The notes under the pieces were generated by a model, which was not told the DNA's origin, did not search any database, and saw nothing but the letters and a program-made list of their open reading frames with translations. From contig JAHRYS010000001.1 of NCBI GenBank assembly GCA_020621985.1, forward strand, positions 372,001-436,000: DNA of 64,000 nucleotides, in the 5' to 3' direction. Positions 42,678 to 51,320 of this stretch are shown here, in pieces. The translations under genes were made by a program, and so were the position numbers. This DNA is from Candidatus Ferrigenium altingense (GTDB lineage Bacteria > Pseudomonadota > Gammaproteobacteria > Burkholderiales > Gallionellaceae). Every line of letters begins with the position of its first letter. The stretch's first letter is position 1.

Positions 42678-43904
42678 TTATTTTTTCTTGTGCAGATTGG
42701 CGGCGATGCGCAGGCGCAGCGCGTTCAGCTTGATGAAACCCGCCGCGTCTTTCTGGTCGTACGCGCCCTTGTCGTCCTCGAAGGTGGCGATGGTCGGGTC
42801 GAACAGCGAGTCGGTCTTGGAGTCGCGCCCGACCACGATCACGTTGCCCTTGTACAGTTTGACGCGCACCCAGCCGTTCACGCTCTGCTGGGTATGGTCG
42901 ATCAGCGTCTGCAATGCCTTGCGTTCCGGCGACCACCAGTAGCCGTTGTAAATCATCGACGCGTAGCGCGGCATCAGGTCGTCCTTGAGGTGCGCGACTT
43001 CGCGGTCGAGCGTGATCGACTCGATGGCGCGGTGCGCCTTGAGCATGATAGCTCCGCCGGGAGTCTCGTAGCAGCCGCGCGACTTCATGCCGACGTAGCG
43101 GTTCTCCACCAGGTCGAGGCGGCCGATGCCGTGCTTGCCGCCCAGTGTGTTCAGATTGCGCAATACCTGTGCGGGCGTCATTGGGTTGCCGTTCAGCGCC
43201 ACGATGTCGCCGTTGGCAAACTCGATGTCCAAGTATTCTGCGGCATCCGGCGCCTTCTCCGGCGACACGGTCCAGCGCCACATGCTCTCCTCGGCTTCGG
43301 CGGCGGGATCTTCCAGATGGCGGCCTTCGAAGGAGATGTGCAGCAGGTTCGCGTCCATCGAGTAGGGCGAGCCGCCCTGTTTGTGTTTCATGTCGATGGG
43401 GATGCCGGCATTCTCGGCGTAAGCCATCAGCTTCTCGCGGCTCAACAGATCCCATTCGCGCCACGGCGCGATGACCTTGATGTTCGGGTTCAGCGCATAC
43501 GCGCCCAGCTCGAAACGCACCTGGTCGTTGCCCTTGCCGGTTGCGCCGTGCGAGATGGCCTGCGCGCCGGTCATGGCGGCGATTTCGATCAGGCGCTTGG
43601 CGATCAGCGGACGCGCGATGGACGTGCCGAGCAGGTATTCGCCTTCATACACGGTGTTGGCGCGGAACATCGGGAACACGAAATCGCGCACGAATTCTTC
43701 GCGCATATCGTCGATGAAAATATTTTCAGGCTTGATGCCCATTTTCAGCGCCTTGGCGCGCGCCGGTTCCAGCTCCTCACCCTGGCCGATGTCGGCGGTG
43801 AAGGTGACCACTTCGCATTGGTAGGTGTCTTGCAGCCATTTCAGGATGACCGAGGTGTCGAGTCCGCCGGAATAGGCGAGGACGGCTTTTTTGATGTCGC
43901 TCAT
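42678..43904 (-). CDS. argG: Argininosuccinate synthase
   Basis: Joins citrulline and aspartate with ATP in arginine synthesis. The 408-residue protein has the P-loop [61 protein letters not shown] and [12 protein letters not shown]. It is downstream of argD and argF on the same strand, with the B3 hairpin between argF and argG. Confidence 0.98.
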   Translation of the reverse strand: MSDIKKAVLAYSGGLDTSVILKWLQDTYQCEVVTFTADIGQGEELEPARAKALKMGIKPENIFIDDMREEFVRDFVFPMFRANTVYEGEYLLGTSIARPLIAKRLIEIAAMTGAQAISHGATGKGNDQVRFELGAYALNPNIKVIAPWREWDLLSREKLMAYAENAGIPIDMKHKQGGSPYSMDANLLHISFEGRHLEDPAAEAEESMWRWTVSPEKAPDAAEYLDIEFANGDIVALNGNPMTPAQVLRNLNTLGGKHGIGRLDLVENRYVGMKSRGCYETPGGAIMLKAHRAIESITLDREVAHLKDDLMPRYASMIYNGYWWSPERKALQTLIDHTQQSVNGWVRVKLYKGNVIVVGRDSKTDSLFDPTIATFEDDKGAYDQKDAAGFIKLNALRLRIAANLHKKK

Positions 43905-43940
43905 AGCACTGTATTTTCCTTAAGAATCTTAAAAATCAAA

Positions 43941-44012
43941 TTTCACCACGAAGAACACGGAGGATGCGAAGGCGGCTATTTTCCTTCGTGATCTTCGTGT
44001 GCTTCGTGGTTA
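43941..44012. repeat. 9-nt-period hairpin repeat, CACGAAG family, copy B3
   Basis: The left arm is TTCACCACGAAGAACACGGA plus GGATGCGAAGG; the right arm is the complement of TAACCACGAAGCACACGAAG plus ATCACGAAGG. The loop is only about 10 nt. It lies between the co-directional genes argF and argG. Confidence 0.85.
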
Positions 44013-44026
44013 ATGTGGTTTGCGGC

Positions 44027-44965
44027 CTAGTTGTTTACCTTGCCCAGCAACAGATATTCCATCAGCGCTTTTTGTACATGCAGTCTGTTCTCAGCCTCAT
44101 CCCACACCACGCTTTGCGAGCCGTCGATGACTCCGGCGGAAACTTCCTCGCCGCGATGCGCGGGCAGGCAGTGCATGAACAGCGCGTCTTTTGCGGCGAC
44201 GCGCATCATGTCCTCATCCACCTGCCAGTCGGCAAAGTCCTTGAGGCGCTCTTCGTTCTCCGCCTCGAAGCCCATGCTGGTCCACACGTCGGTGGTCACC
44301 AGATCGGCGCCGCGCGCGGCTTCCATCGGGTCGGCAAATTCCTCGTAGTGGTCCTCGCCGAACAGCCCGGCGCGTTCCGGCTCGACTTCGTAACCGGGCG
44401 GGGTCGAGACATGCACGTTGAAATCCAGCACCTCTGCGGCTTGCAGCCAGGTATTGCACATGTTGTTGGAGTCGCCGATCCACGCCACGGTCTTGCCCTG
44501 GATACTGCCGCGCTGCTCGATGTAGGTATAGATGTCGGCGAGCACCTGGCACGGATGGTATTCGTTGGTCAGGCCGTTGATCACCGGCACGCGCGAATGC
44601 GCGGCGAAGCGCTCGATGATGCTCTGCTCGAAAGTGCGGATCATCACGATGTCGCACATGCGTGAAATCACCTGCCCGGCGTCCTCCACCGGTTCGCCGC
44701 GTCCCAGTTGCGAATCGCGCGTGTTCAGGTAGATCGCCGCGCCGCCGAGCTGTTGCATCCCGGCCTCGAACGACAGGCGCGTGCGCGTGCTGGCCTTCTC
44801 GAAGATCATCACCAGCGTGCGGTCGGTCAGCGGCCAGTACTGCTGGTAGGCCTTGAACTTCTGCTTGATGATGCGGGTGCGCTCGAACAGGTACTCAAAC
44901 TCGTCGCGAGTGAAGTCCTTGAATTGCAGAAAATGTTTTACCGGCAGCATTTGTTTTACTGACAT
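44027..44965 (-). CDS. argF: Ornithine carbamoyltransferase
   Basis: Forms citrulline from ornithine and carbamoyl phosphate. The 312-residue protein has the carbamoyl-phosphate motif ASTRTRLSFEAGM, the NGLTNEYHPCQVLADIYT block, the ornithine region VAWIGDSNNMCNTWLQAA and the active-site HCLPAHRGEEV. It starts 13 bases after argD; the start at 44965 gives the usual length. Confidence 0.97.
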   Translation of the reverse strand: MSVKQMLPVKHFLQFKDFTRDEFEYLFERTRIIKQKFKAYQQYWPLTDRTLVMIFEKASTRTRLSFEAGMQQLGGAAIYLNTRDSQLGRGEPVEDAGQVISRMCDIVMIRTFEQSIIERFAAHSRVPVINGLTNEYHPCQVLADIYTYIEQRGSIQGKTVAWIGDSNNMCNTWLQAAEVLDFNVHVSTPPGYEVEPERAGLFGEDHYEEFADPMEAARGADLVTTDVWTSMGFEAENEERLKDFADWQVDEDMMRVAAKDALFMHCLPAHRGEEVSAGVIDGSQSVVWDEAENRLHVQKALMEYLLLGKVNN

Positions 44966-44978
44966 GGCACGGTTCCAA

Positions 44979-46151
44979 TCAGGATTGCAAAAATTCTTTT
45001 ATCAGCGGGCACAGGATATCCAGCAGTTGCTGCGCCTCGTCCTGCGACATCACCAGCGCCGGCAACAGGCGGATCACGTTGTCGGCGGTCACGTTGGTCA
45101 ACAGCCCTTGGGCGAGCGCCAGTTTGACCAGGTCGCCGCAAGGCTTGTCGAGCTCGATGCCGAGCATCAGCCCCTGCCCGCGTATCTCCTTGACGCCGTT
45201 CACGCCCTGCAATGCGGCGGCGATGCCTTGCCGTATGAATTGGCCGAGGCTCTCGGCATGCGCCAGCAGCTTGTCCTGCTCGATGATATTTAACGTAGTC
45301 AGGCCTGCCGTGCAAGCCAGCGGATTGCCGCCGAACGTCGAGCCGTGATTGCCCGGCTTGAATAGTCCAACCGCCTTGCCAGCGGTGAGGCACGCGCCGA
45401 TCGGCACGCCGGAGCCGAGCCCCTTGGCCAGCGTCATCACGTCTGGCAGGATGCCGGTGTGCTGGAAGGCGAACCATTTTCCGGTGCGGCCCATGCCGCA
45501 TTGCACCTCGTCCAGCATCAGCAGCCAGTTATGCTCGTCGCAGATCTGCCGCAGTTGTTGCAGGTAATGAATGTCCAGCGTGCGGATGCCGCCTTCGCCC
45601 TGGATCGGCTCGACCAGCACCGCAACAACATTGCTGTTGTGCTGGGCAACTTGGCGGATCGCCTCCAGATCGTCATAGGGCACGCGCACGAAGCCGCTGA
45701 CCAGCGGCTCGAAACCGGCCTGCACCTTGCGGTTGCCGGTGGCGGAAAGGGTCGCCAGCGTCCGCCCGTGGAATGCCTTTTCCCTCACGATGATCGCGGG
45801 GGATTCGATGCCTTGCTGATGACCGTGCATGCGTGCCAGCTTGATCGCGGCCTCATTCGCCTCGCAGCCGGAGTTGCAGAAGAACACTTCCTGCATGTTG
45901 GCCAGGCTGCACAGCTTGTCGGCCAGCAGTTCCTGTTCGCGCACCTGATAGATGTTGGAGCAGTGGATCAGCTTGCCGATCTGTTCGCTCAGTGCGGCGG
46001 TGAAGCGCGGATGCGCGTGGCCCAATGTGTTCACGGCGATTCCGGACAGCGCGTCCAGATAACGTTTGCCTTCGGTGTCCCACAGCCACACGCCTTCGCC
46101 ATGCGAAAAGGCGACGGGGAGCCGGGCATAAGTGTTCATCACATGAGACAT
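44979..46151 (-). CDS. argD: Acetylornithine aminotransferase
   Basis: A PLP enzyme of arginine synthesis (also able to serve lysine synthesis). The 390-residue protein has the class III aminotransferase blocks VWLWDTEGKRYLDALSGIAVNTLGHAHP, FFCNSGCEANEAAIKLAR, FHGRTLATLSATGN, VLVEPIQGEGG, LLMLDEVQCGMGRTGKWFAFQH and the PLP lysine in TLAKGLGSGVPIGA. It is the first gene of an argD-argF-argG-ppnP series. Confidence 0.97.
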   Translation of the reverse strand: MSHVMNTYARLPVAFSHGEGVWLWDTEGKRYLDALSGIAVNTLGHAHPRFTAALSEQIGKLIHCSNIYQVREQELLADKLCSLANMQEVFFCNSGCEANEAAIKLARMHGHQQGIESPAIIVREKAFHGRTLATLSATGNRKVQAGFEPLVSGFVRVPYDDLEAIRQVAQHNSNVVAVLVEPIQGEGGIRTLDIHYLQQLRQICDEHNWLLMLDEVQCGMGRTGKWFAFQHTGILPDVMTLAKGLGSGVPIGACLTAGKAVGLFKPGNHGSTFGGNPLACTAGLTTLNIIEQDKLLAHAESLGQFIRQGIAAALQGVNGVKEIRGQGLMLGIELDKPCGDLVKLALAQGLLTNVTADNVIRLLPALVMSQDEAQQLLDILCPLIKEFLQS

Positions 46152-46245
46152 ATGAAGTTCCTAAACAAAGACGGCGGACAAGCCGCCGTTAGCAAAATCC
46201 CGTTAACAAAATATACAGGGGACGTATATTGAGCCAAACAGCCCC

Positions 46246-46279
46246 ACAAAGCAAACAAGCCGACATCGCTGCCGGCTTG
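46246..46279 (-). terminator. Terminator after rpsT
   Basis: On the minus strand, AAGCCG and CGGCTT form a stem in a CAAGCCGG...TCGGCTTG context, followed by TTTGCTTTG. It lies about 30 bases after the rpsT stop. Confidence 0.7.
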
Positions 46280-46308
46280 CTTTGCGGTGAATCAAAACGC
46301 AGTGGCGT

Positions 46309-46572
46309 TTACGCCATCGCCTTGATTGCCGCAGACAAGCGGCTCTTATGTCGAGAAGCCTTGTTCTTGTGGATGATCTTCTTGTCGGCGATGCTGTCCA
46401 CGGTGCTCACGGAGTCCTTGTAAACGGCTTGAGCTGCGGCCTTGTCGCCGGCTTCAATCGCCTTGGTAACCTTCTTGATCGCAGTGCGCAATTCCGAGCG
46501 CAGGCTGCTGTTGTGAGCATTCTGTTTTACTGCCTGACGTGCACGCTTGCGGGCTTGTGCGCTATTTGCCAT
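46309..46572 (-). CDS. rpsT: 30S ribosomal protein S20
   Basis: An 87-residue basic protein beginning [35 protein letters not shown] and ending [12 protein letters not shown], the standard S20 sequence. It binds 16S rRNA in the small subunit. An AAGGAG ribosome site and a good promoter precede it, and it has its own terminator, so it is monocistronic. Confidence 0.98.
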   Translation of the reverse strand: MANSAQARKRARQAVKQNAHNSSLRSELRTAIKKVTKAIEAGDKAAAQAVYKDSVSTVDSIADKKIIHKNKASRHKSRLSAAIKAMA

Positions 46573-46611
46573 GACTACTCCTTGAGAATTCGGTACAACG
46601 GAAAGGCGCGC

Positions 46612-46640
46612 ATTCTAGTGGCTCATGCAAGCTTTTGCAA
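46612..46640 (-). promoter_or_regulatory. Sigma-70 promoter of rpsT
   Basis: On the minus strand, TTGCAA (-35) and TAGAAT (-10) are separated by exactly 17 bases, about 40 bases before the ATG, followed by a GC-rich start region as in other ribosomal protein promoters. Confidence 0.65.
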
Positions 46641-46719
46641 ATTTTTTTGCGGGGGCAGGCGATGAGGCGGGTTTGTACCGGGAATATTCGGGGCTGAGTT
46701 TGAGGACTATAGGACTACG

Positions 46720-46762
46720 GTAGGGTGCGCTGTGCGCACCATGGTGCATGAATGCACCCTAC
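46720..46762. repeat. Inverted repeat, GTAGGKGCG family, copy 2
   Basis: GTAGGGTGC (46720-46728) and GCACCCTAC (46754-46762) are exact complements; the interior holds a second small palindrome (TGCGC..GCGCA). It lies in the gap between brnA and rpsT. Confidence 0.75.
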
Positions 46763-46778
46763 GCCCGCTTGCTCTTTT

Positions 46779-47024
46779 TTACTTGCGTGAGGTTCGTGTT
46801 GCGCGCGGTGTCAGGCCAGCAGACTTGGCAATCTCCAGCAGGCCCAGCAATGCCTCATTGACTGCGTGACCATTCGGGAATGCTTTTGCCACCTCGGGGT
46901 CGAGTACGACGACATTCGATGCAGCCTTGCATTGCTTTGCATATTTGCCGCGCACCATCTTGCCGAAATCTTCACGGCGATATTCAGGGCGCAGTTCGTC
47001 TTTTGTTTTCTCAAGTTTCTTCAT
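46779..47024 (-). CDS. brnA: BrnA-type antitoxin
   Basis: The start at 47024 has a GGAAAT ribosome site and gives 81 residues: KTKDELRPEYRREDFGKMVRGKYAKQ...NVVVLDPEVAKAFPNGHAVNEALLGLLEIA. This is the pattern of small antitoxins encoded directly after BrnT toxins, with a C-terminal DNA-binding ribbon-helix-helix-like part. It overlaps the end of brnT by 14 bases, typical for toxin-antitoxin pairs. It would neutralise BrnT and repress the pair's own transcription. Confidence 0.82.
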   Translation of the reverse strand: MKKLEKTKDELRPEYRREDFGKMVRGKYAKQCKAASNVVVLDPEVAKAFPNGHAVNEALLGLLEIAKSAGLTPRATRTSRK

Positions 47025-47283
47025 AAAATTTCCTTTCAGCCCGTGTCGCGGGTCTGGCACTGATGATGCGAATATGTCCGGCACGTTCCGTGTGCGATAC
47101 GACCAGCAGCCGTCCGGCAGATGATACGCCAAACGTCACCAACCTGCGTTCGACATGCGAATGATCGGGATCGTCGCCCGTAAGCGACAAATCATCAGCG
47201 AACGCGGTGGAAGCCTCTTCAAAGGACACATCGTGTTTGCGCAGGTTCGACGCTGCCTTTTCTTTGTCCCATTCAAATTTCAT
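47011..47283 (-). CDS. brnT: BrnT family ribonuclease toxin
   Basis: A 90-residue toxin with the BrnT pattern: FEWDKEKAASNLRKHDVSFEEASTAFADDLSL, HVERRLVTFGVSSAGRLLVVSHTERAGHIRIISARPATRAERKFYEE. The RelE-like fold and the Arg/Glu/His catalytic candidates are present. Known members cleave RNA and slow growth under stress. The toxin gene comes first and the antitoxin second, as is usual for BrnTA. It starts just downstream (on its strand) of the perfect palindrome at 47314-47376. Confidence 0.9.
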   Translation of the reverse strand: MKFEWDKEKAASNLRKHDVSFEEASTAFADDLSLTGDDPDHSHVERRLVTFGVSSAGRLLVVSHTERAGHIRIISARPATRAERKFYEET

Positions 47284-47313
47284 CGCGCATCTATGCCTTG
47301 GATATTTGTGGTC

Positions 47314-47376
47314 TAAAAATCATCTAGCCGACCTCCCACCGCCAATGGCGGTGGGAGGTCGGCTAGATGATTTTTA
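47314..47376. repeat. Perfect 63-bp palindrome (31-bp arms, 1-nt centre)
   Basis: The left arm (47314-47344) starts TAAAAATCATCTAGCCGACC and ends CCGCCA. The right arm (47346-47376) is its exact complement with no mismatch. It lies between brnT (minus) and murJ (plus). The T-tract at each end means it could end transcription from both sides. A DNA palindrome this perfect without a loop is unusual. Confidence 0.9.
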
Positions 47377-47545
47377 CGGTTTACTCCACCCCAGCTCACT
47401 GGCTCGCACCCTACCCCCTCGCGGCCTGCCGGTCAATATGCCGAAATAATCAGATAGTTTCGGTGTCCGGTGGTTGGGTTGCACGGCTGCACTGGGCGCG
47501 ATGGTATGATGCGCGGCGTTCTCAGCGGGTAATCCACGACCAAGC

Positions 47546-49084
47546 ATGAATCTTCTTAAAGCACTCGCCACCATCAGCAGCCTGACGCTGCTTTCGCGCA
47601 TCCTCGCGTTCGTGCGCGATGTGCTGATTGCGCGGATATTCGGCGCGGGTGCGGCGACGGATGCGTTTTTCGTCGCTTTCAAGCTGCCCAACCTGCTGCG
47701 CCGCCTGTTTGCCGAGGGCGCGTTCTCGCAGGCGTTTGTGCCGATCTTCGGGGAATACCGGAACCGGCGCGGGCACGACGAGACCAAGCTGCTGGTCGAT
47801 CACGTCACCACCATGCTGGCGATCATCCTGTTCGCGGTGACGCTGATCGGCATCGTCGCCGCGCCGATTCTCGTCTACATCAGCGCGCCGGGCTTCGCCA
47901 AGGATGCAGAGAAGTTCGACCTCACCGTGCGGCTGCTGCAAATCACCTCGCCGTACATCTTCTTTATCTCGCTGGTGTCGGTCGCGGCGGGCATCCTCAA
48001 CACCTACAACAAGTTCTGGGTGCCGGCCTTCGCCCCGGTGCTGCTCAACGTCTGCTTCATCGGCGGAGCGCTGTGGTTCGCACCTTACTTCGATCCTCCG
48101 ATCATGGTGCTGGCCTGGGCGGTGTTCGTTGCGGGCATCGTGCAACTCGCGTTCCAGCTCCCGTTCCTGAAGAAGATCGGCATGCTGCCGAGCATCCGCT
48201 TCAGCCTCAAGGACGAAGGCATGTGGCGCGTCATCAGGCAGATGGGCCCGGCGGTGTTCGGCGTGTCCATCGCGCAGATCAGCCTCATTATCAATACCAT
48301 CTTCGCGTCGTTCCTCGTGGCGGGCAGCGTGTCGTGGCTGTATTACGCCGACCGGCTGATGGAATTCCCCAACGGGCTGCTGGGCGTGGCGCTGGGCACG
48401 ATCCTCCTGCCCTCGCTATCCAAGTGCTACTCCAGCAACGACACGGCCGAATATTCGAGGCTGCTGGACTGGGGGCTGCGCCTGACCATCATGCTGACGC
48501 TGCCTGCCGCGCTGGCGCTGGGCATGATCGCCGTGCCGCTGCTGGCGACCTTCTTCCAGCACGGCGCGTTCACCGCGCACGACGTGCTGATGACGCGCCA
48601 GGCGCTGGTCGGCTACAGCGTCGGGCTGGTCGGCATGATCCTGGTAAAGATCCTCGCCCCCGGCTTCTACGCGCGGCAGGACATCAGGACGCCGGTGAAG
48701 ATCGGCATTGTCACGCTATTGGCGACGCAGGCGATGAACGCGCTGTTCATCGGCTGGATACAACATGCCGGGTTGGCCTTGTCGATCGGCCTGGGCGCAT
48801 GCCTGAATTCTGCGATCCTGTTTTATTACCTGCGCAAGCACAACATCTACCAGCCCGAACCGGGCTGGGCGAAATTCTTCGTCAAGATATGCCTCTCGCT
48901 GCTCGCGCTCGGCCTCGTGCTGTGGTTCGGCATGGGCACCGAGCAGAGCTGGCTGTCCAGTTCGGGCTGGTCGCGCATCCTGCGCCTGTCGGCGCTGGTG
49001 GCTGGCGGGGTGGCGGTGTACTTCGTCGTGCTCGCCGCGCTGGGTTTCCGCCCGCGCGATTTTTCCAAGCGTGCGGTGAGCTAG
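47546..49084 (+). CDS. murJ: Lipid II flippase MurJ
   Basis: A 512-residue membrane protein of the MOP superfamily with about 14 helices. It flips lipid II to the periplasm for peptidoglycan synthesis. Conserved blocks include TLLSRILAFVRDVLIARIFGAGAATDAFFVAFKLPNLLRRLFAEGAFSQAFVP, with the essential Arg/Asp residues, and WLYYADRLMEFPNGLLGVALGTILLP and ILAPGFYARQDIRTPVKIG. The linkage near rpsT is common in beta- and gammaproteobacteria; here the BrnTA pair and a palindrome are inserted between. Confidence 0.97.
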   Translation: MNLLKALATISSLTLLSRILAFVRDVLIARIFGAGAATDAFFVAFKLPNLLRRLFAEGAFSQAFVPIFGEYRNRRGHDETKLLVDHVTTMLAIILFAVTLIGIVAAPILVYISAPGFAKDAEKFDLTVRLLQITSPYIFFISLVSVAAGILNTYNKFWVPAFAPVLLNVCFIGGALWFAPYFDPPIMVLAWAVFVAGIVQLAFQLPFLKKIGMLPSIRFSLKDEGMWRVIRQMGPAVFGVSIAQISLIINTIFASFLVAGSVSWLYYADRLMEFPNGLLGVALGTILLPSLSKCYSSNDTAEYSRLLDWGLRLTIMLTLPAALALGMIAVPLLATFFQHGAFTAHDVLMTRQALVGYSVGLVGMILVKILAPGFYARQDIRTPVKIGIVTLLATQAMNALFIGWIQHAGLALSIGLGACLNSAILFYYLRKHNIYQPEPGWAKFFVKICLSLLALGLVLWFGMGTEQSWLSSSGWSRILRLSALVAGGVAVYFVVLAALGFRPRDFSKRAVS

Positions 49085-49207
49085 CTGGTTGCTAATGGCG
49101 GCTTTGTGCTGCGGATTCAACCGGTCGATGCCTCCACTGGAAATGACCATTCTTCAGTCAGGGCAGCCATTTGCCTTGCTGCGGCGGAACTCGAACTATC
49201 CGCCGTT

Positions 49208-50512
49208 TTACTTCTTTTTTCTTTGCTCTGCTAGGCCGTCGAGGCGGTCAGTTTGCGTCTTGACTTCCTTGAGGGTCGTATAACCCTGTTCTACTAGCTC
49301 CACCATACTTATGATCATCCAAGCCACCCACTGACTAAACTGTGCGATATCTCGCTCCGTGGTGTGCTGGTGAGATCCACCATGAACGGCCCGTGACCGG
49401 AGATCATAGAGGTCCTCAATTTGCTTCTTGAGCGTACTGTACTCGGATGGCGGCACGAATCGAAAGCCACCGAATACCAAGATGCTTGCGAGGCCAGCTG
49501 AAACGGCGTGTGTGATCTTCTCATTCTCGAACGAGAAGAACGTTTCAACGCAGCTCCAATACTTGACCAGCTTCATCACGGGCACAGGATCGCGATGCGC
49601 GTCCGAATACCAGTAGACTGCCCTTGCGATTGCCTCATCAAGTGCCGTCCTGTCGCTAGTCTGCAGAATAGCTAATCCACGATAAATAATTCGAACTATG
49701 TCAGATTCGTCCCCAAGAGCCTTATTTACGGGGAACTGCTGTCCCCTTGGGGACGCATAGTGCGTAGTGAGACTGCGTTCCTTTTCATGCCATGAAAACC
49801 AAACAGATCGCCCAATAGCCTCCTCTGGTGTCATGACGACGCCAATTCGAAAACCGCTTGCGCCCCACTCATGTATTGACGCTGCAGTAATGGCTAGCAT
49901 TCCAACCGTCAAAGTGGCCTGCTCGGAAAAACGTTGCTGTGCCACGCTCGGCGTACCACGCGTCGTGCCTTTCAGCCACAAGTAATCTTTGTTCAATTCG
50001 AGGAGATGCCGAACGTTTGCGTGCTCATGTTCTACCCCAGCGGAATCAAGGACATCCACCGACATGCGCAAGATGGTCATTTCCCTAAGGGCAAATGAAT
50101 CGACGCCATCCAGTCCAATGCCGAACAAGGGAACGGCAAAGACGTGATCATCGACATTTTGAGCGACAAGGTCAGCAATTGCTTGCACTACTTCATCGGC
50201 ATGTTTGGGCATAAGATTATCTGATAACCACTTTTCCACGACTTTTTTCCATGCGTTCCAGATGTCGGAAAATTCCGCCATGCCATCGAAGAAATCAGCC
50301 CGGTCAATGACATCAACAACAGTACGAAAGTGCTTATAACCGGAATCCGTCAGAAAGACAGTTCGGTTTCCCGTCAGACGCAGCTCACGCATGAAATACT
50401 GTTCAATAGGGATATCACTAGGCAATTTCGGAAACAATAGAGATTTGGCGCTAAACAGGCGTTTTGCGGCGAACAGCAGCGTTCGTTGACCCTTGTCTGT
50501 GAGCGTAGTCAT
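49208..50512 (-). CDS. Apea-like HEPN-domain protein
   Basis: A 434-residue soluble protein. Near the C-terminus it has LYDLRSRAVHGGSH (Arg372, His377), an R-x4-H arrangement characteristic of HEPN nucleases, inside a helical block typical of the Apea-HEPN group (YWSCVETFFSF...; RDIAQFSQWVAWMIISMVELV). The rest (1-300) is not recognised. HEPN proteins of this sort are often anti-phage or stress RNases. The codon and base usage look somewhat less GC-rich than the neighbours, which is compatible with transfer. It stands alone between murJ and the nitroreductase. Confidence 0.65.
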   Translation of the reverse strand: MTTLTDKGQRTLLFAAKRLFSAKSLLFPKLPSDIPIEQYFMRELRLTGNRTVFLTDSGYKHFRTVVDVIDRADFFDGMAEFSDIWNAWKKVVEKWLSDNLMPKHADEVVQAIADLVAQNVDDHVFAVPLFGIGLDGVDSFALREMTILRMSVDVLDSAGVEHEHANVRHLLELNKDYLWLKGTTRGTPSVAQQRFSEQATLTVGMLAITAASIHEWGASGFRIGVVMTPEEAIGRSVWFSWHEKERSLTTHYASPRGQQFPVNKALGDESDIVRIIYRGLAILQTSDRTALDEAIARAVYWYSDAHRDPVPVMKLVKYWSCVETFFSFENEKITHAVSAGLASILVFGGFRFVPPSEYSTLKKQIEDLYDLRSRAVHGGSHQHTTERDIAQFSQWVAWMIISMVELVEQGYTTLKEVKTQTDRLDGLAEQRKKK

Positions 50513-50579
50513 GGACTCATTTCCATTCGAATTAAATGGCTCAGCTTCGCATTAATTCAGTGATCCCTGCCGCGATGGT

Positions 50580-51320
50580 TCATTTGTCATTCAGCAGCCC
50601 CTGCATCGCGGCGACCGGTTTGACCTGCGGGAAATACACCTGCTTGTAGAAGTTGCCGAGGTTGCCCGACCATGTTGTGCCGTCGCTGCGCCCGATCTGT
50701 TTCCAGTAATCCATGATTTCCATATCGTAGGCGTCGATCGCGGCCGCGTAGCCGGAGGCGTCGTAGCGCTCGTCGTGGCGGAAGGTGTTGATATCCATGC
50801 GCGGCTTCGGCAGCACGTCGTCCTTGATATGTCCGATGCACAGGCCGACCAGCGGGAAGGTGAGCGGCGGCAGGCCGAGCAGGTCTATCATGTCCTGCGG
50901 GTTGCGGCGGATGCTGCCGATCGGGACGATGCCCAGTCCGAGCGATTCGGCGGCGGTGATCAGCGTGCCGAGCGCGATGCCCGCATCGACGGCAGCGACG
51001 CCGAAGCCTTCCATGCTTTCGTGGACGATCTGTGCCTGCCCGGCCTTGCGCACGCCGAGGTCGGTCTTGTGGTAGTCGATGGCGATCACGATGAACACCG
51101 GCGCCTGCGCAATCCACGCCTGACCGCCGGAAAGCTCGGCGATGCGCGCGCGCTTTTCCGCATCTCGCACCACGATCAGCGAAATATCCTGCGCGTTCAT
51201 CGAGGTCGGCGCGCGGTGCGCGGCGGCGATGATCTGGTCGAGCATGGCGTCGCTGACCGGATCGGGCTTGTAGCTGCGGATGCTGCGGTGGGATTGCTGG
51301 ATGCGCAGGGTTTCGTTCAT
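50580..51320 (-). CDS. Nitroreductase family NAD(P)H-dependent FMN oxidoreductase
   Basis: A 246-residue NfsA/FRP-like flavoenzyme: HRSIRSYKPDPVSDAMLDQIIAAAHRAPTSMNAQ (FMN phosphate site), AESLGLGIVPIGSIRRNPQDMIDLLGLP and LVGLCIGHIKDDVLPKPRM. It would reduce quinones, flavins or nitro compounds. Its start overlaps the CysB-like regulator's stop by 4 bases, so the two are coupled. Confidence 0.9.
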   Translation of the reverse strand: MNETLRIQQSHRSIRSYKPDPVSDAMLDQIIAAAHRAPTSMNAQDISLIVVRDAEKRARIAELSGGQAWIAQAPVFIVIAIDYHKTDLGVRKAGQAQIVHESMEGFGVAAVDAGIALGTLITAAESLGLGIVPIGSIRRNPQDMIDLLGLPPLTFPLVGLCIGHIKDDVLPKPRMDINTFRHDERYDASGYAAAIDAYDMEIMDYWKQIGRSDGTTWSGNLGNFYKQVYFPQVKPVAAMQGLLNDK

